Part shown: positions 44,563 through 52,809 of the stretch, in pieces | Layout: the number at the start of each line of letters is the position of its first letter | Numbering within the stretch: the first letter of the stretch is position 1 | DNA from: Bacteroidales bacterium | Lineage (GTDB): Bacteria; Bacteroidota; Bacteroidia; Bacteroidales; F082 | Direction: 5' to 3' | NCBI GenBank assembly: GCA_016282015.1 | Contig: JAEEJS010000048.1 | Location: forward strand, 62,001 to 126,000 | DNA length: 64,000 nucleotides | The notes under the pieces: model-generated | What the model was told of the DNA's origin: nothing | The model's input: the letters and a program-made list of their open reading frames with translations, nothing else | Database searches by the model: none | Translations under genes and position numbers: made by a program

Positions 44563-45348
44563 ATGCTGCAATTTAGGAAAATAGCGGTTGTAGGAGCGGG
44601 TAATGTCGCTTACACTCTTTGTAAGGCAATGAAAGACAAAGGGATGAATCCTTATTGTGTCTTTGTAAGGGATGCGGGCAAGGTTTCAAAAGTCAGTGAA
44701 GATTTGGGCGTTGAGGCAGTTTCGGACTATGAAAAAGTTCTTCAGTCCGATTTGACTATAATAGCGGTCAATGACGACTCGATTTCGGAGGTTGCATCTC
44801 ATCTTATTGATTATAAAGGACTTGTGGTTCATACCTCGGGTACAAAGCCGTCCGCGGTGCTGAACAGGACCAGGCGTTACGGAGTTTTTTATCCTTTGCA
44901 GACTATGAGCAAAAATCGCGAGATCAGTTTCGACCAGGTACCTTTGTTGGTTTATGCCAATTCGAATGAAGATCTGATCAAATTGAAGGAGTTTGCTTCA
45001 ATATTCTCGAAAAAGGCGGTGGTATGTGACGACGAACAGCGTAAAGCCATACATCTGGCGGCTGTTTATGTGTCGAATTTCACCAATGTGATGCTTGGCA
45101 TAGGCGACGGATTGCTCCAGGAAAAAGGCCTGTCGCTGGATATTATGAAGCCTCTGGTAATGGAGATGATGGAAAAGTCGTTTGTGAAATCCCCGAAAAA
45201 CGCTCTCACCGGACCGGCAAGCCGAGGCGATTTCGCAACTATAGGCGAACATGAGAAAATGCTCTCCTATCATCCGGACGAACTGGCTATCTATATGATT
45301 TTGACAGACTATATTATTGAAAAATATCATAAAAATGAAGAATTATAA
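44563..45348 (+). CDS. DUF2520 Rossmann-fold protein (ProC/6PGDH-like)
   Basis: A 261-residue protein with an N-terminal NAD(P)-binding fold (VVGAGNVAYTLCKAM; VHTSGTKPS) and a helical C-terminal domain (HLAAVYVSNFTNVM), the layout of the Rossmann-like/DUF2520 pair related to pyrroline-5-carboxylate reductase. The substrate is unknown. It overlaps the KdsC-type phosphatase by 14 bases and begins an operon running to lpxB, so a link to envelope precursor metabolism is possible but not shown. Confidence 0.87.
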   Translation: MLQFRKIAVVGAGNVAYTLCKAMKDKGMNPYCVFVRDAGKVSKVSEDLGVEAVSDYEKVLQSDLTIIAVNDDSISEVASHLIDYKGLVVHTSGTKPSAVLNRTRRYGVFYPLQTMSKNREISFDQVPLLVYANSNEDLIKLKEFASIFSKKAVVCDDEQRKAIHLAAVYVSNFTNVMLGIGDGLLQEKGLSLDIMKPLVMEMMEKSFVKSPKNALTGPASRGDFATIGEHEKMLSYHPDELAIYMILTDYIIEKYHKNEEL

Positions 45349-45859
45349 GGAACTTTTAAAGGATGTAACCACCTTTATTTTTGATTATGACGGAGTGATG
45401 ACACAAGGTGATGTGATTATGCTTCCCAGCGGGGAAGGTCTGCGCATGACCAACGTGAAGGATGGATTCGCCTTGCAACTGGCGGTGCGTCTGGGTTACA
45501 ATGTGGCAGTGATTTCAGGTGGCTATGCAGACTCTATGACTCAAAGGATGAGAATGCTGGGCGTGAAGGATGTTTTCACTCATATTCCTAACAAAATCAT
45601 CAAGTTGGAGGAGTACATGAAAGATAAAAACCTCAAAAAGGAACAAATTGTGTACATGGGCGACGATATGCCTGACTACCCTGTTATGCAGATGGTGGGA
45701 GTGCCTGTCTGTCCGGCTGACGCCTCGGAGGAAATCAAGCAGATAAGCGTGTATATCAGCAATAAAGACGGCGGAAAAGGCGCCGTGCGCGATATTATCG
45801 AGCAGGTGCTGAAAGTGCAGGACAATTGGATGAAAGACTTTGAAAATCATTTGTGGTAA
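45335..45859 (+). CDS. KdsC-type HAD phosphatase (3-deoxy-D-manno-octulosonate-8-phosphate phosphatase family)
   Basis: A 174-residue capless HAD protein with FIFDYDGVMTQG (nucleophile Asp and acid Asp), LRMTNVKDGFALQLA, VISGGYADS (motif II) and MGDDMPDYPVM (motif IV). This is the KdsC subfamily pattern and would release Kdo from Kdo-8-phosphate for LPS; some relatives act on other sugar acids. lpxB in the same operon supports an LPS role. The ATG chosen (MKNYKELL) overlaps the preceding gene; six codons more upstream are possible. Confidence 0.9.
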   Translation: MKNYKELLKDVTTFIFDYDGVMTQGDVIMLPSGEGLRMTNVKDGFALQLAVRLGYNVAVISGGYADSMTQRMRMLGVKDVFTHIPNKIIKLEEYMKDKNLKKEQIVYMGDDMPDYPVMQMVGVPVCPADASEEIKQISVYISNKDGGKGAVRDIIEQVLKVQDNWMKDFENHLW

Positions 45860-46803
45860 TGAATAAAATCGGAGCGTTTTTCAAACTGGTGCGCTGGCCT
45901 AATCTGTTGATTACGGCCTTGATGATGTGTCTGGTTTACCATTGCATACTCGGCATGCCAAGCACTTTGGGTTTCACCTTGCTGGTGATATCCATGGTGT
46001 TTGTGGTGGCTGGCGGCTACGTCATCAACGACATACTGGACATGGAGATAGATGCCATCAACAAACCGGACAGACAGATAGTTGGAAGGGTTTTTACCGA
46101 GAGGCAAGGTAAGGTTTTCTACTGGACCCTGACTGTCGTTGGTTTGGCTTGTGCTCTGGCTTCCACTGTGATGGCCCACGGACGCAACTTTCTGCCGATT
46201 TTCTCCTGCATGGTTTTGCTAGCCTGTATTTTGTATTCCTATTCCAACAGGTATAAGAAGTCGCTGGTGATAGGAAACCTGATAGTATCACTGTCAGTGG
46301 CCTTTGCGGTGTTTCTGCCATGGCTGTTTCAGGTTTTCGCTATGCTTGGCAATAAGGAAATGCTGGCCGAGAATGTGGAATGGATGCATGTGACGCTTCG
46401 CATAGTGCTGATTTACACTGTGTTCGCATTCCTGATGACCCTGATACGCGAGATTATCAAAGATATGGAGGATGTGAAAGGCGACGGTCGCTCGCATTGC
46501 CGCACAATTCCTTTGGTTTGGGGTATGAACACGGCTCTAATTATAGTGATTGCGTTGAGTTTCCTAACATGTTTAGGTGTCTCGATCACAAGTGATTATT
46601 TTTACAAGGAGTTTGGATTATCTATCACGAGTTACATGCTCAAGGCTTCATATCTGTTGCTGTTGGGTTTCGGTATAGCTGGCAACACTTACAGCCTTTT
46701 GAATGATAAGTCAAAAAAGACTGGAAAAAATTTCCATATTCAGTCTATTGCGATGAAGATCATAATGTTTATTGGAGTTTTATCAATGTTTTTTATAAGA
46801 TAA
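45859..46803 (+). CDS. UbiA-family prenyltransferase (geranylgeranylglycerol-phosphate synthase-like)
   Basis: A 314-residue membrane enzyme with about eight helices and both Asp-rich motifs: NDILDMEIDAINKPDR (about 56-71) and DMEDVKGDGRSH (about 205-216). The pattern is closest to the archaeal digeranylgeranylglyceryl-phosphate synthase branch that is also found in many Bacteroidota, rather than to UbiA or MenA proper. The acceptor is therefore uncertain. TAATG overlaps with the gene before and the gene after show it is translated as part of the kdsC-maf-surE-lpxB unit. Confidence 0.88.
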   Translation: MNKIGAFFKLVRWPNLLITALMMCLVYHCILGMPSTLGFTLLVISMVFVVAGGYVINDILDMEIDAINKPDRQIVGRVFTERQGKVFYWTLTVVGLACALASTVMAHGRNFLPIFSCMVLLACILYSYSNRYKKSLVIGNLIVSLSVAFAVFLPWLFQVFAMLGNKEMLAENVEWMHVTLRIVLIYTVFAFLMTLIREIIKDMEDVKGDGRSHCRTIPLVWGMNTALIIVIALSFLTCLGVSITSDYFYKEFGLSITSYMLKASYLLLLGFGIAGNTYSLLNDKSKKTGKNFHIQSIAMKIIMFIGVLSMFFIR

Positions 46804-47384
46804 TGTTAGACAATTTGAACAATTACGACATTGTGCTTGCCTCTAAATCACCGCGGAGGCAAGAGCTTTTGAAGGGGATAGGCGTCGACTTCACCATCTT
46901 GACGAAGGATGTGGACGAGAGTTATCCCGAGCGGCTGCCTCTTATAGATGTAGCCCCGTTTTTGAGTCTGAAAAAGGCTAAAGCCTTTGAGGAGGCTGAA
47001 CTGCCAGAGAATTACATGGTAATAACTGCCGACACAGTGGTGATTGTCGACAATGAGATTCTCGGAAAACCAGCCGACAGGGAGGATGCCGTCCGTATGC
47101 TGAACATGCTGTCGGGCAAAGTGCATAAAGTGATAACGGGCGTTACAGTGCATACTAAGGAGAAGACCAAGACATTCTCGGTGACGTCGAAAGTGGAGTT
47201 TGACCAACTTGATATGGAGGAAATCGACCATTATGTCGATGGATTCAGACCTTACGACAAGGCTGGCGCATATGGTGTGCAGGAATGGATAGGCTACATA
47301 GGCGTCTGCAATGTGGAAGGATCATATTATAATGTGATGGGACTGCCCACACAGAAATTGTATAAAGTGTTAAAAAGTTTTTAG
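46803..47384 (+). CDS. maf: Maf-family nucleoside triphosphate pyrophosphatase
   Basis: Hydrolyses dTTP/UTP or modified nucleotides (house-cleaning); older literature calls it a septum inhibitor. The 193-residue protein has LASKSPRRQELL at the N-terminus, VITADTVVIVDN and the C-terminal AYGVQEWIGYIG. The motif set suggests the YhdE-type dTTP/UTP subfamily. It overlaps the prenyltransferase stop by one base and is followed directly by surE. Confidence 0.94.
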   Translation: MLDNLNNYDIVLASKSPRRQELLKGIGVDFTILTKDVDESYPERLPLIDVAPFLSLKKAKAFEEAELPENYMVITADTVVIVDNEILGKPADREDAVRMLNMLSGKVHKVITGVTVHTKEKTKTFSVTSKVEFDQLDMEEIDHYVDGFRPYDKAGAYGVQEWIGYIGVCNVEGSYYNVMGLPTQKLYKVLKSF

Positions 47385-48155
47385 ATGGAAAGAAGACCGA
47401 CGATTTTAGTAACGAATGATGATGGGTATTTGGCGAAGGGGTTGAAAAAGCTGGCGGATTTGATGCGTCAGTTTGGCAAGGTTGTAGTGGTTTCGACAGA
47501 GCAGGTGAAATCAGCGCAAGGACACTCGATGACCATAAACGAGCCATTGAGACTCAGAGTGTTAGAGAAAACCGATGATTTTGAGATGTATGTCTTGAAC
47601 GGATGTCCTGTTGACTGCGCTAAGGTGGGATTCCAGATGATTTTGGATGAGTATCCCGCGCTGTTAGTCTCAGGAATCAATCATGGCTCGAACGCCTCGA
47701 CCAACGTGATCTATTCAGGTACTATGGCCGCAGTGGTCGAGGCGTGCATGGACGGCATCCCTGCGATAGGCTTTAGTGTAGAAGATTACTCATTTGACGC
47801 AAATTTTGACCATGCAGATAAGTATATTCAGGATATAACCAAAAAAGTTTTGGACGAAGGTCTCCCGAAAGGTGTATGCCTTAATGTGAATTTCCCGAAG
47901 TTTTCTGAAGGTAATCCGATAAAAGGCGTGAAAATATGCCGACAGGCCAAGGCGCGATGGAGAGAGATTTTCGACCATCGTAAAGACCCGCACGGACGTG
48001 ATTATTTCTGGATAGGCGGAGAGTTTATAGTTGAAGATGACGGTACCGACACCGATATCTATGCGTTGAAAAACAACTATGCCTCAATAGTTCCGACCCA
48101 TTACGACTGGACAGCGTACGATGTCATCGACAATTTTAAAAGTTTTGAAAAATGA
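47385..48155 (+). CDS. surE: 5'/3'-nucleotidase SurE
   Basis: Metal-dependent phosphatase acting on nucleoside monophosphates in stress survival. The 256-residue protein has ILVTNDDGYLAKGL (metal-binding Asp-Asp) at the N-terminus, VSGINHGSNASTNVIYSGTMAAVVEA at about 90-115 with the conserved Asn-His-Gly, and CLNVNFP. It begins on the base after the maf stop and overlaps lpxB by four bases. Confidence 0.96.
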   Translation: MERRPTILVTNDDGYLAKGLKKLADLMRQFGKVVVVSTEQVKSAQGHSMTINEPLRLRVLEKTDDFEMYVLNGCPVDCAKVGFQMILDEYPALLVSGINHGSNASTNVIYSGTMAAVVEACMDGIPAIGFSVEDYSFDANFDHADKYIQDITKKVLDEGLPKGVCLNVNFPKFSEGNPIKGVKICRQAKARWREIFDHRKDPHGRDYFWIGGEFIVEDDGTDTDIYALKNNYASIVPTHYDWTAYDVIDNFKSFEK

Positions 48156-49276
48156 AGTATTACATCATAGCAGGTGAGGCTTCCGGCGATTTGCACGGCT
48201 CCAATCTGGTAGCGTCATTGCGGGCTCATGACCCGGATGCCACAATCAGGGCTTGGGGTGGTGAAAAAATGCGTCAAAATGGCGCAAATGTGGTGAAAAA
48301 TTACCACGACCTCGCGTTCATGGGTTTCGTTGAAGTGTTAATAAATCTTAACACTATTTTAAAGAACATCAAATTCTGCAAAAAAGACATCACTGAATTC
48401 GCTCCGGATGCCCTTATACTGATAGACTATCCCGGATTTAATCTGAAAATCGCGAAATGGGCTAAAAAGCAAGGCTATAAGGTGTTTTACTACATCTCAC
48501 CTCAGGTGTGGGCATGGAAACGCCGCCGTGTGTACAAGATTAAGAGGGTGGTTGACAAAATGCTATGCATACTGCCGTTCGAGAAGAAGTTTTACGACAG
48601 CTACGGTGTTGACTGTCAGTTTGTAGGACATCCTTTGCTGGATGAAATCGCAAAGGTGGAGCCGGCCGACAGAAGCAAGTTTTACAAGGCCAACCGTTTG
48701 AATCCAAGAAAAGAAATAATAGCCATGCTGCCTGGCAGCCGCAAACAGGAAGTTAGCCGAATGCTGACAGTAATGCTGCAAGTGGTGAAACGCTTCCCGG
48801 ACTATCAGTTTGTCATAGCCTGCGCGCCTTCGCTTCCTATGAGCTATTACAAACAGTTCGTTAACGACAAATCGAATGTGAAACTGGTGCGCAACCGCAC
48901 ATATCAGTTGTTGCAGCTTTCGAGTGCCGCCATGGTGACTTCGGGTACTGCCACACTTGAGACAGCCCTGCTGGATGTGCCGGAGGTGGTGTGCTATAAG
49001 GCCAATAAAATTTCCTATCTGATAGCCAGACTGCTGGCCAAGGTGAAATACATCTGTCTGGTGAACCTTATTATGGATAGAGTGGTGGTTAAAGAGCTGA
49101 TACAGGGCGACATGACCGCAAAGAACATAACCGACGAGCTGAGGTCGCTGTTGAATAACCAGAAACGTCAGCGCAAACTGCTTGAGGATTACGATGAGTT
49201 AAAATATGTGTTGGGCAATGCGGGCGCATCTGACAGAACTGCTGAGACCATAATCGCAAATATTAATTTAAATTAA
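48152..49276 (+). CDS. lpxB: lipid-A-disaccharide synthase
   Basis: Condenses UDP-2,3-diacylglucosamine with lipid X to make the lipid A disaccharide (GT19). The 374-residue protein has AGEASGDLHGSNLV at the start, LIDYPGFNLKIA, YYISPQVWAWKRRRV, FVGHPLLDE, LPGSRKQEV and the sugar-nucleotide site SGTATLETALLDVPEVVCYK. Length is standard. Last gene of the operon that includes the KdsC-type phosphatase, so lipid A and Kdo supply are linked. Confidence 0.97.
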   Translation: MKYYIIAGEASGDLHGSNLVASLRAHDPDATIRAWGGEKMRQNGANVVKNYHDLAFMGFVEVLINLNTILKNIKFCKKDITEFAPDALILIDYPGFNLKIAKWAKKQGYKVFYYISPQVWAWKRRRVYKIKRVVDKMLCILPFEKKFYDSYGVDCQFVGHPLLDEIAKVEPADRSKFYKANRLNPRKEIIAMLPGSRKQEVSRMLTVMLQVVKRFPDYQFVIACAPSLPMSYYKQFVNDKSNVKLVRNRTYQLLQLSSAAMVTSGTATLETALLDVPEVVCYKANKISYLIARLLAKVKYICLVNLIMDRVVVKELIQGDMTAKNITDELRSLLNNQKRQRKLLEDYDELKYVLGNAGASDRTAETIIANINLN

Positions 49277-49345
49277 CATTTGTGTTAAAATTCTTTAACA
49301 ATACAGAGAAAATTTAACTAAAACCTGTTGATAACTTAGTCGGGG

Positions 49346-49379
49346 AAAACAGTTTCGGACCTTTTGCTGGAACTGTTTT
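49346..49379. terminator. possible terminator or attenuator hairpin after lpxB
   Basis: Stem AAAACAGTT / AACTGTTTT around a 16-base loop, in the gap between lpxB and comEC. The right arm ends in TTTT followed by CTTCTTATCTT, so termination is plausible but weak. An imperfect promoter-like TATCTTG follows, consistent with separate transcription of comEC. Confidence 0.4.
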
Positions 49380-49411
49380 CTTCTTATCTTGCATATCAAA
49401 TATATGCATTA

Positions 49412-51487
49412 ATGATCAACTGGTTCAAATATCCGTTCATTCGCCTGCTGATACCGTTTGCTTTCGGCATATGGTTGGGATTTTCTTGGCCTACAGCCTT
49501 GCCGCCTGATGTTATGAAGTATATTTTGATAGCTGTTGTGACATTGGGTGTTATTCTGTTTGTCACGGCTTCTGCGGTGAAAGACTATGGCTATAGGTGG
49601 GTGTTCGGCCTACTGCTGAATCTGTGTCTTGTGATTGTCGGTGCCGCCATAGTTCATATACGGAGTGATGATATGAAAGAGGATAGGGGAGCCTGGGTCG
49701 CTCGGCTGTCGGAATGTCCGATGGAAAAGGAAAAATCGGTGAAAGTTATGCTGGAACTGCTGTCCGACTCGGGTTCAGTGATGGCTTATTTCGAGAAAAA
49801 CGAACGCTCACTCGACTTGAAATACGGCGATGTGATAGTATTTTTCGAACCTCCGAAACTTGTGGAACCGCCTAAAAATCCTGAACAATTCGACTATAAA
49901 AGATATCTTTCGCGCAAGGGTGTGCTGCGACAGGTTTATCTAAAGGAGGATGCCTGGCAGTCGACAGGTGAGAACCAAGCCAACACTGTTTATGCGTTTT
50001 CGTACAGGCTTCGCGATTTTTTGCTTCGGACTATGAGGGAACTGGGAATAGGCGGCGACGAGTACGCAGTGGCTGCCGCCATCTTGCTTGGGTACGATGA
50101 AACTCTGCCAGACGAGCTGCGTCAAAGGTACGTCGCCGCCGGCTCTATGCACATACTTTGCGTGTCGGGCATGCATGTGGGTGTTGTTTTTATGGTGTTC
50201 TCGTATATGCTTGTCTTTTTGAGCAAACGCAAACGCTGGCAATATATACTCAAGCAATCGCTTTTGCTTGTGCTGATCTGGTTTTACGCCTTGCTGGCAG
50301 GGCTGGCACCATCAATATTACGTGCCACTATTATGCTCTCGTTCGTGGTTTTAGGCGATATACTGATTAGGAATGGCTTGTTGCTAAACAGTTTGGCTGC
50401 ATCGGCTTTTCTGCTGTTGTGCATAGATCCGTCCAATCTGTTTAACGTCGGCTTCCTGCTGTCGTATGCGGCAGTGATAGGAATAGTCGAGCTGCACAAG
50501 CCAATATACTGCCTGGTTTTTACACGCTCCAAACTGTTGGATAAGGTATGGGAACTGACGGCAGTCACCCTGGCGGCCCAAATAGCAACAGCTCCGCTTT
50601 CGATTTACTATTTTCACCAGTTTCCCATGTATTTCTGGCTCAGCAATCTTTTTATGGGCCCTATTTCTACTGTGGTAATAATAGGGGGGATGCTGATGTT
50701 GCTGCTGTTCTATGTGCCTTATTTGAATATCACCATAGCTTGGGTTGTAAAATGGCTGATCTATGTGATGAACCACATTGTTTCTAAAGTGGAAAGCCTT
50801 CCGTTATCTATACTTAAAGGCTTGTATATCAATGATATGGAGTTTGTGTGTCTGTTGTTGTCTTTTGTGCTGCTTATGCTGATTGTTGAGCATAAACGAA
50901 AGCGGATGGTGTATGTTATGCTGTTTTTGTGTTTGGTTTTCAGCCTTTCTCAACTTACCCGTACGCTTGTGCAGCGAAAGCAGATGTGCCTCACGGTCTA
51001 TTCCATGAACAAGGGCACAGCGGTCGACTTTGTATGTGGCAGCAGGCATGTGTTGTTTTGCGACACTGCTGTGATAAACGAGCCTTCGGCTGTGAGTTTC
51101 AGCATAGAAAACCATATTATAGAGGAGGGAGTGTATGGCAATGGGGAATTGTGCCGGATAGATACTGCCGATTTTGAAAACAGTTTTATTAAAAAGCGAG
51201 GGAACTTAATATCTTTTGGTGGGAAAACCATGGGAATTTACGACAAAGACTGCATATTTGGGAATAAGCTGTCATGTCGTCCACATCTGGATTGCTTTCT
51301 GGTGTTTGGAGGCGAAAATTTTGACCTTGATAAGTTGCTGGACAATTATACAGTTGATTTGCTGATTATAGACGGTAGCATTCCGAGCTATTCCAGTCGA
51401 AAAATTATGGCCAAAGCGGAGAAATTGGGACAGAAAATTCACGACATTCGCACTGAAGGTGCCTTTGTTTTCAAGATAAAACGATAA
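49412..51487 (+). CDS. comEC: ComEC/Rec2-family DNA-uptake membrane protein
   Basis: Forms the inner-membrane channel for single-stranded DNA in natural transformation. The 691-residue protein has an N-terminal DUF4131 region (PFIRLLIPFAFGIWLGF), an OB-like soluble part, then the Competence domain with AAAILLGYDETLPDELRQRYVAAGSMHILCVSGMHVG and many membrane helices. The C-terminal about 170 residues lack the HxHxDH metallo-beta-lactamase motif, as in many Bacteroidota ComEC. An in-frame TTG 16 codons upstream is less likely than the ATG used. Confidence 0.92.
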   Translation: MINWFKYPFIRLLIPFAFGIWLGFSWPTALPPDVMKYILIAVVTLGVILFVTASAVKDYGYRWVFGLLLNLCLVIVGAAIVHIRSDDMKEDRGAWVARLSECPMEKEKSVKVMLELLSDSGSVMAYFEKNERSLDLKYGDVIVFFEPPKLVEPPKNPEQFDYKRYLSRKGVLRQVYLKEDAWQSTGENQANTVYAFSYRLRDFLLRTMRELGIGGDEYAVAAAILLGYDETLPDELRQRYVAAGSMHILCVSGMHVGVVFMVFSYMLVFLSKRKRWQYILKQSLLLVLIWFYALLAGLAPSILRATIMLSFVVLGDILIRNGLLLNSLAASAFLLLCIDPSNLFNVGFLLSYAAVIGIVELHKPIYCLVFTRSKLLDKVWELTAVTLAAQIATAPLSIYYFHQFPMYFWLSNLFMGPISTVVIIGGMLMLLLFYVPYLNITIAWVVKWLIYVMNHIVSKVESLPLSILKGLYINDMEFVCLLLSFVLLMLIVEHKRKRMVYVMLFLCLVFSLSQLTRTLVQRKQMCLTVYSMNKGTAVDFVCGSRHVLFCDTAVINEPSAVSFSIENHIIEEGVYGNGELCRIDTADFENSFIKKRGNLISFGGKTMGIYDKDCIFGNKLSCRPHLDCFLVFGGENFDLDKLLDNYTVDLLIIDGSIPSYSSRKIMAKAEKLGQKIHDIRTEGAFVFKIKR

Positions 51488-51565
51488 TTTGCCAAGCCTA
51501 ACATATTGATTATCAAAAAATAATAATACCAGATGAAAAAAGTTAAATTTTTTTCAAAAAAAGTG

Positions 51566-51595
51566 TTGACAGTAACGAAAAACGGTGTATCTTTG
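51566..51595 (+). promoter_or_regulatory. promoter for tRNA-Asp
   Basis: TTG, 19 bases, then TATCTTTG: both Bacteroidota elements at ideal spacing, ending 18 bases before the tRNA 5' end. Confidence 0.75.
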
Positions 51596-51613
51596 CACCG
51601 TCAAAACTGACAT

Positions 51614-51688
51614 GGTGCCGTAGTTCAGTTTGGTTAGAATGCCTGCCTGTCACGCAGGAGGTCGACGGTTCGAGCCCGTTCGGCACCG
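51614..51688 (+). tRNA. tRNA-Asp (anticodon GTC)
   Basis: Folds as a standard cloverleaf: acceptor GGTGCCG pairs with CGGCACC, the anticodon arm CCTGC/GCAGG encloses CTGTCAC with anticodon GTC, and the T arm holds GTTCGAGCC. The discriminator is G, and CCA is not encoded. It has its own promoter and terminator, so it is a single-gene unit. Confidence 0.96.
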
Positions 51689-51690
51689 CA

Positions 51691-51724
51691 AAAAAGAGAC
51701 TCAGATTTTGAGTCTCTTTTTTTT
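51691..51724 (+). terminator. intrinsic terminator of tRNA-Asp
   Basis: Stem AAAGAGACTCA / TGAGTCTCTTT with loop GATTT followed by a run of eight T, starting two bases after the tRNA. Confidence 0.93.
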
Positions 51725-51778
51725 ATGCCATTTTCAGATTTTAATATCCTTTTCTGAATACTCACGGTAGCAAGTGGT

Positions 51779-51845
51779 AGGTCGCATTTCTGCGATAATG
51801 GGTTATCGGATAATATACAGTATGAGGCAGGTCGTATTTTTGCTA
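51779..51845. repeat. pair of degenerate 17-base direct repeats, 50 bases apart
   Basis: AGGTCGCATTTCTGCGA and AGGTCGTATTTTTGCTA match at 14 of 17 positions. The first copy folds into a 5-bp hairpin (TCGCA/TGCGA); in the second the pairing is lost. They lie in the roughly 190-base gap between the tRNA-Asp terminator and the DUF3667 gene, which otherwise holds no gene I can see. Confidence 0.4.
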
Positions 51846-51871
51846 GGGGTATTAAAATTAAATAATTAAAA

Positions 51872-51892
51872 AACTAAAAACTAAAGACTTTT
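51872..51892. repeat. heptad array upstream of the DUF3667 gene
   Basis: Units AACTAAA, AACTAAA, GACTTTT: C at 51874, 51881 and 51888, exact period 7. It ends three bases before the -7 element, so it occupies the -33 region of that promoter. Confidence 0.55.
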
Positions 51893-51895
51893 CCG

Positions 51896-51903
51896 TATTT
51901 TTG
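51896..51903 (+). promoter_or_regulatory. Bacteroidota -7 element for the DUF3667 gene
   Basis: TATTTTTG, only 15 bases before the ATG, implying a leader of about ten bases. It excludes the longer in-frame TTG start. Confidence 0.55.
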
Positions 51904-51918
51904 CAAAAATATTCTGCG

Positions 51919-52809
51919 ATGGAAGAGAAAGAAGTCATTGAATTGGAAGAAAAAACAGAGGTGAACAATACCGTTAAGTGTCTGAATTGCGGCACCGAGT
52001 TTCAGGGGAAATTCTGTCCTGAATGCGGACAGCGGGCTGACACTGGCAGATTTACCGTAAAATTTATATTCACTAATTTTTTGCTGGGTTTACTCAGCAA
52101 TGACGGCGGTGTGTGGTTTACAATTAAAAACCTGTTTACACGTCCGGGTCAGATGATGATAGACATTATTAACGGCAAACGCAGGAGTTATTTCTCGCCA
52201 TTCCCTATGCTTTTCCTGACCTTGAGTTTGTATGTGGTGATTTTTACTTTTACGGGTAGTAAGAAAGGTGATTTTGATTTTACTGATTTGGACAAAGAAG
52301 AGCAGTCGTCAGTTGAGATAAAGCCTGATAATGATGCTTCTGCTGAAGCTACCATGATTAAAAACAAAGTAGTCGATTACATAGTGAAATTCAGCTACTT
52401 GTACAAGAATCATTACACAGCACTTATGGTGATGACTATACCAGTTTATTTGTTGTCGGCTAGAGTTTGTTATGGAAGAAAAAACCGGAAAAGATACAAT
52501 TGGGGCGAGTATAGCATACCTGTGATATATGCGACCATTATGACTTTCTTATATCGTTGTGTGGCAAGCATTTGCTATGCGTTTTCTCCCAAGATATACG
52601 ATGTAATGGACAACTGGGCCGGACTGGTGGTTATAGTCGCGTTCACTGTATGCTTTAAGAAAATGCTGGAGTTCAGCACTGTAAAGACAGTGTGGAGAAC
52701 TATACTGCTGTGTGTGTTCTATTTCTCAGTGATAATCGGACTGATAGTTGTTGCAGGCGTGTTGTTCGTATGGATTAATTACAATGCTCTGCGGGGCGCT
52801 GTGTCCTAA
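51919..52809 (+). CDS. DUF3667 membrane protein with N-terminal zinc ribbon
   Basis: A 296-residue protein. Residues about 20-40 form a zinc ribbon, CLNCGTEFQGKFCPECGQ, followed by FTNFLLGLLSNDGGVWFTIKNLFTRPGQMM, the DUF3667 core. Four or so membrane helices follow, at about 92-112, 165-182, 200-225 and 255-285. These proteins are widespread in Bacteroidota and their function is unknown. It converges on the methyltransferase gene with a four-base overlap. Lone transcription unit with its own -7 element. Confidence 0.86.
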   Translation: MEEKEVIELEEKTEVNNTVKCLNCGTEFQGKFCPECGQRADTGRFTVKFIFTNFLLGLLSNDGGVWFTIKNLFTRPGQMMIDIINGKRRSYFSPFPMLFLTLSLYVVIFTFTGSKKGDFDFTDLDKEEQSSVEIKPDNDASAEATMIKNKVVDYIVKFSYLYKNHYTALMVMTIPVYLLSARVCYGRKNRKRYNWGEYSIPVIYATIMTFLYRCVASICYAFSPKIYDVMDNWAGLVVIVAFTVCFKKMLEFSTVKTVWRTILLCVFYFSVIIGLIVVAGVLFVWINYNALRGAVS

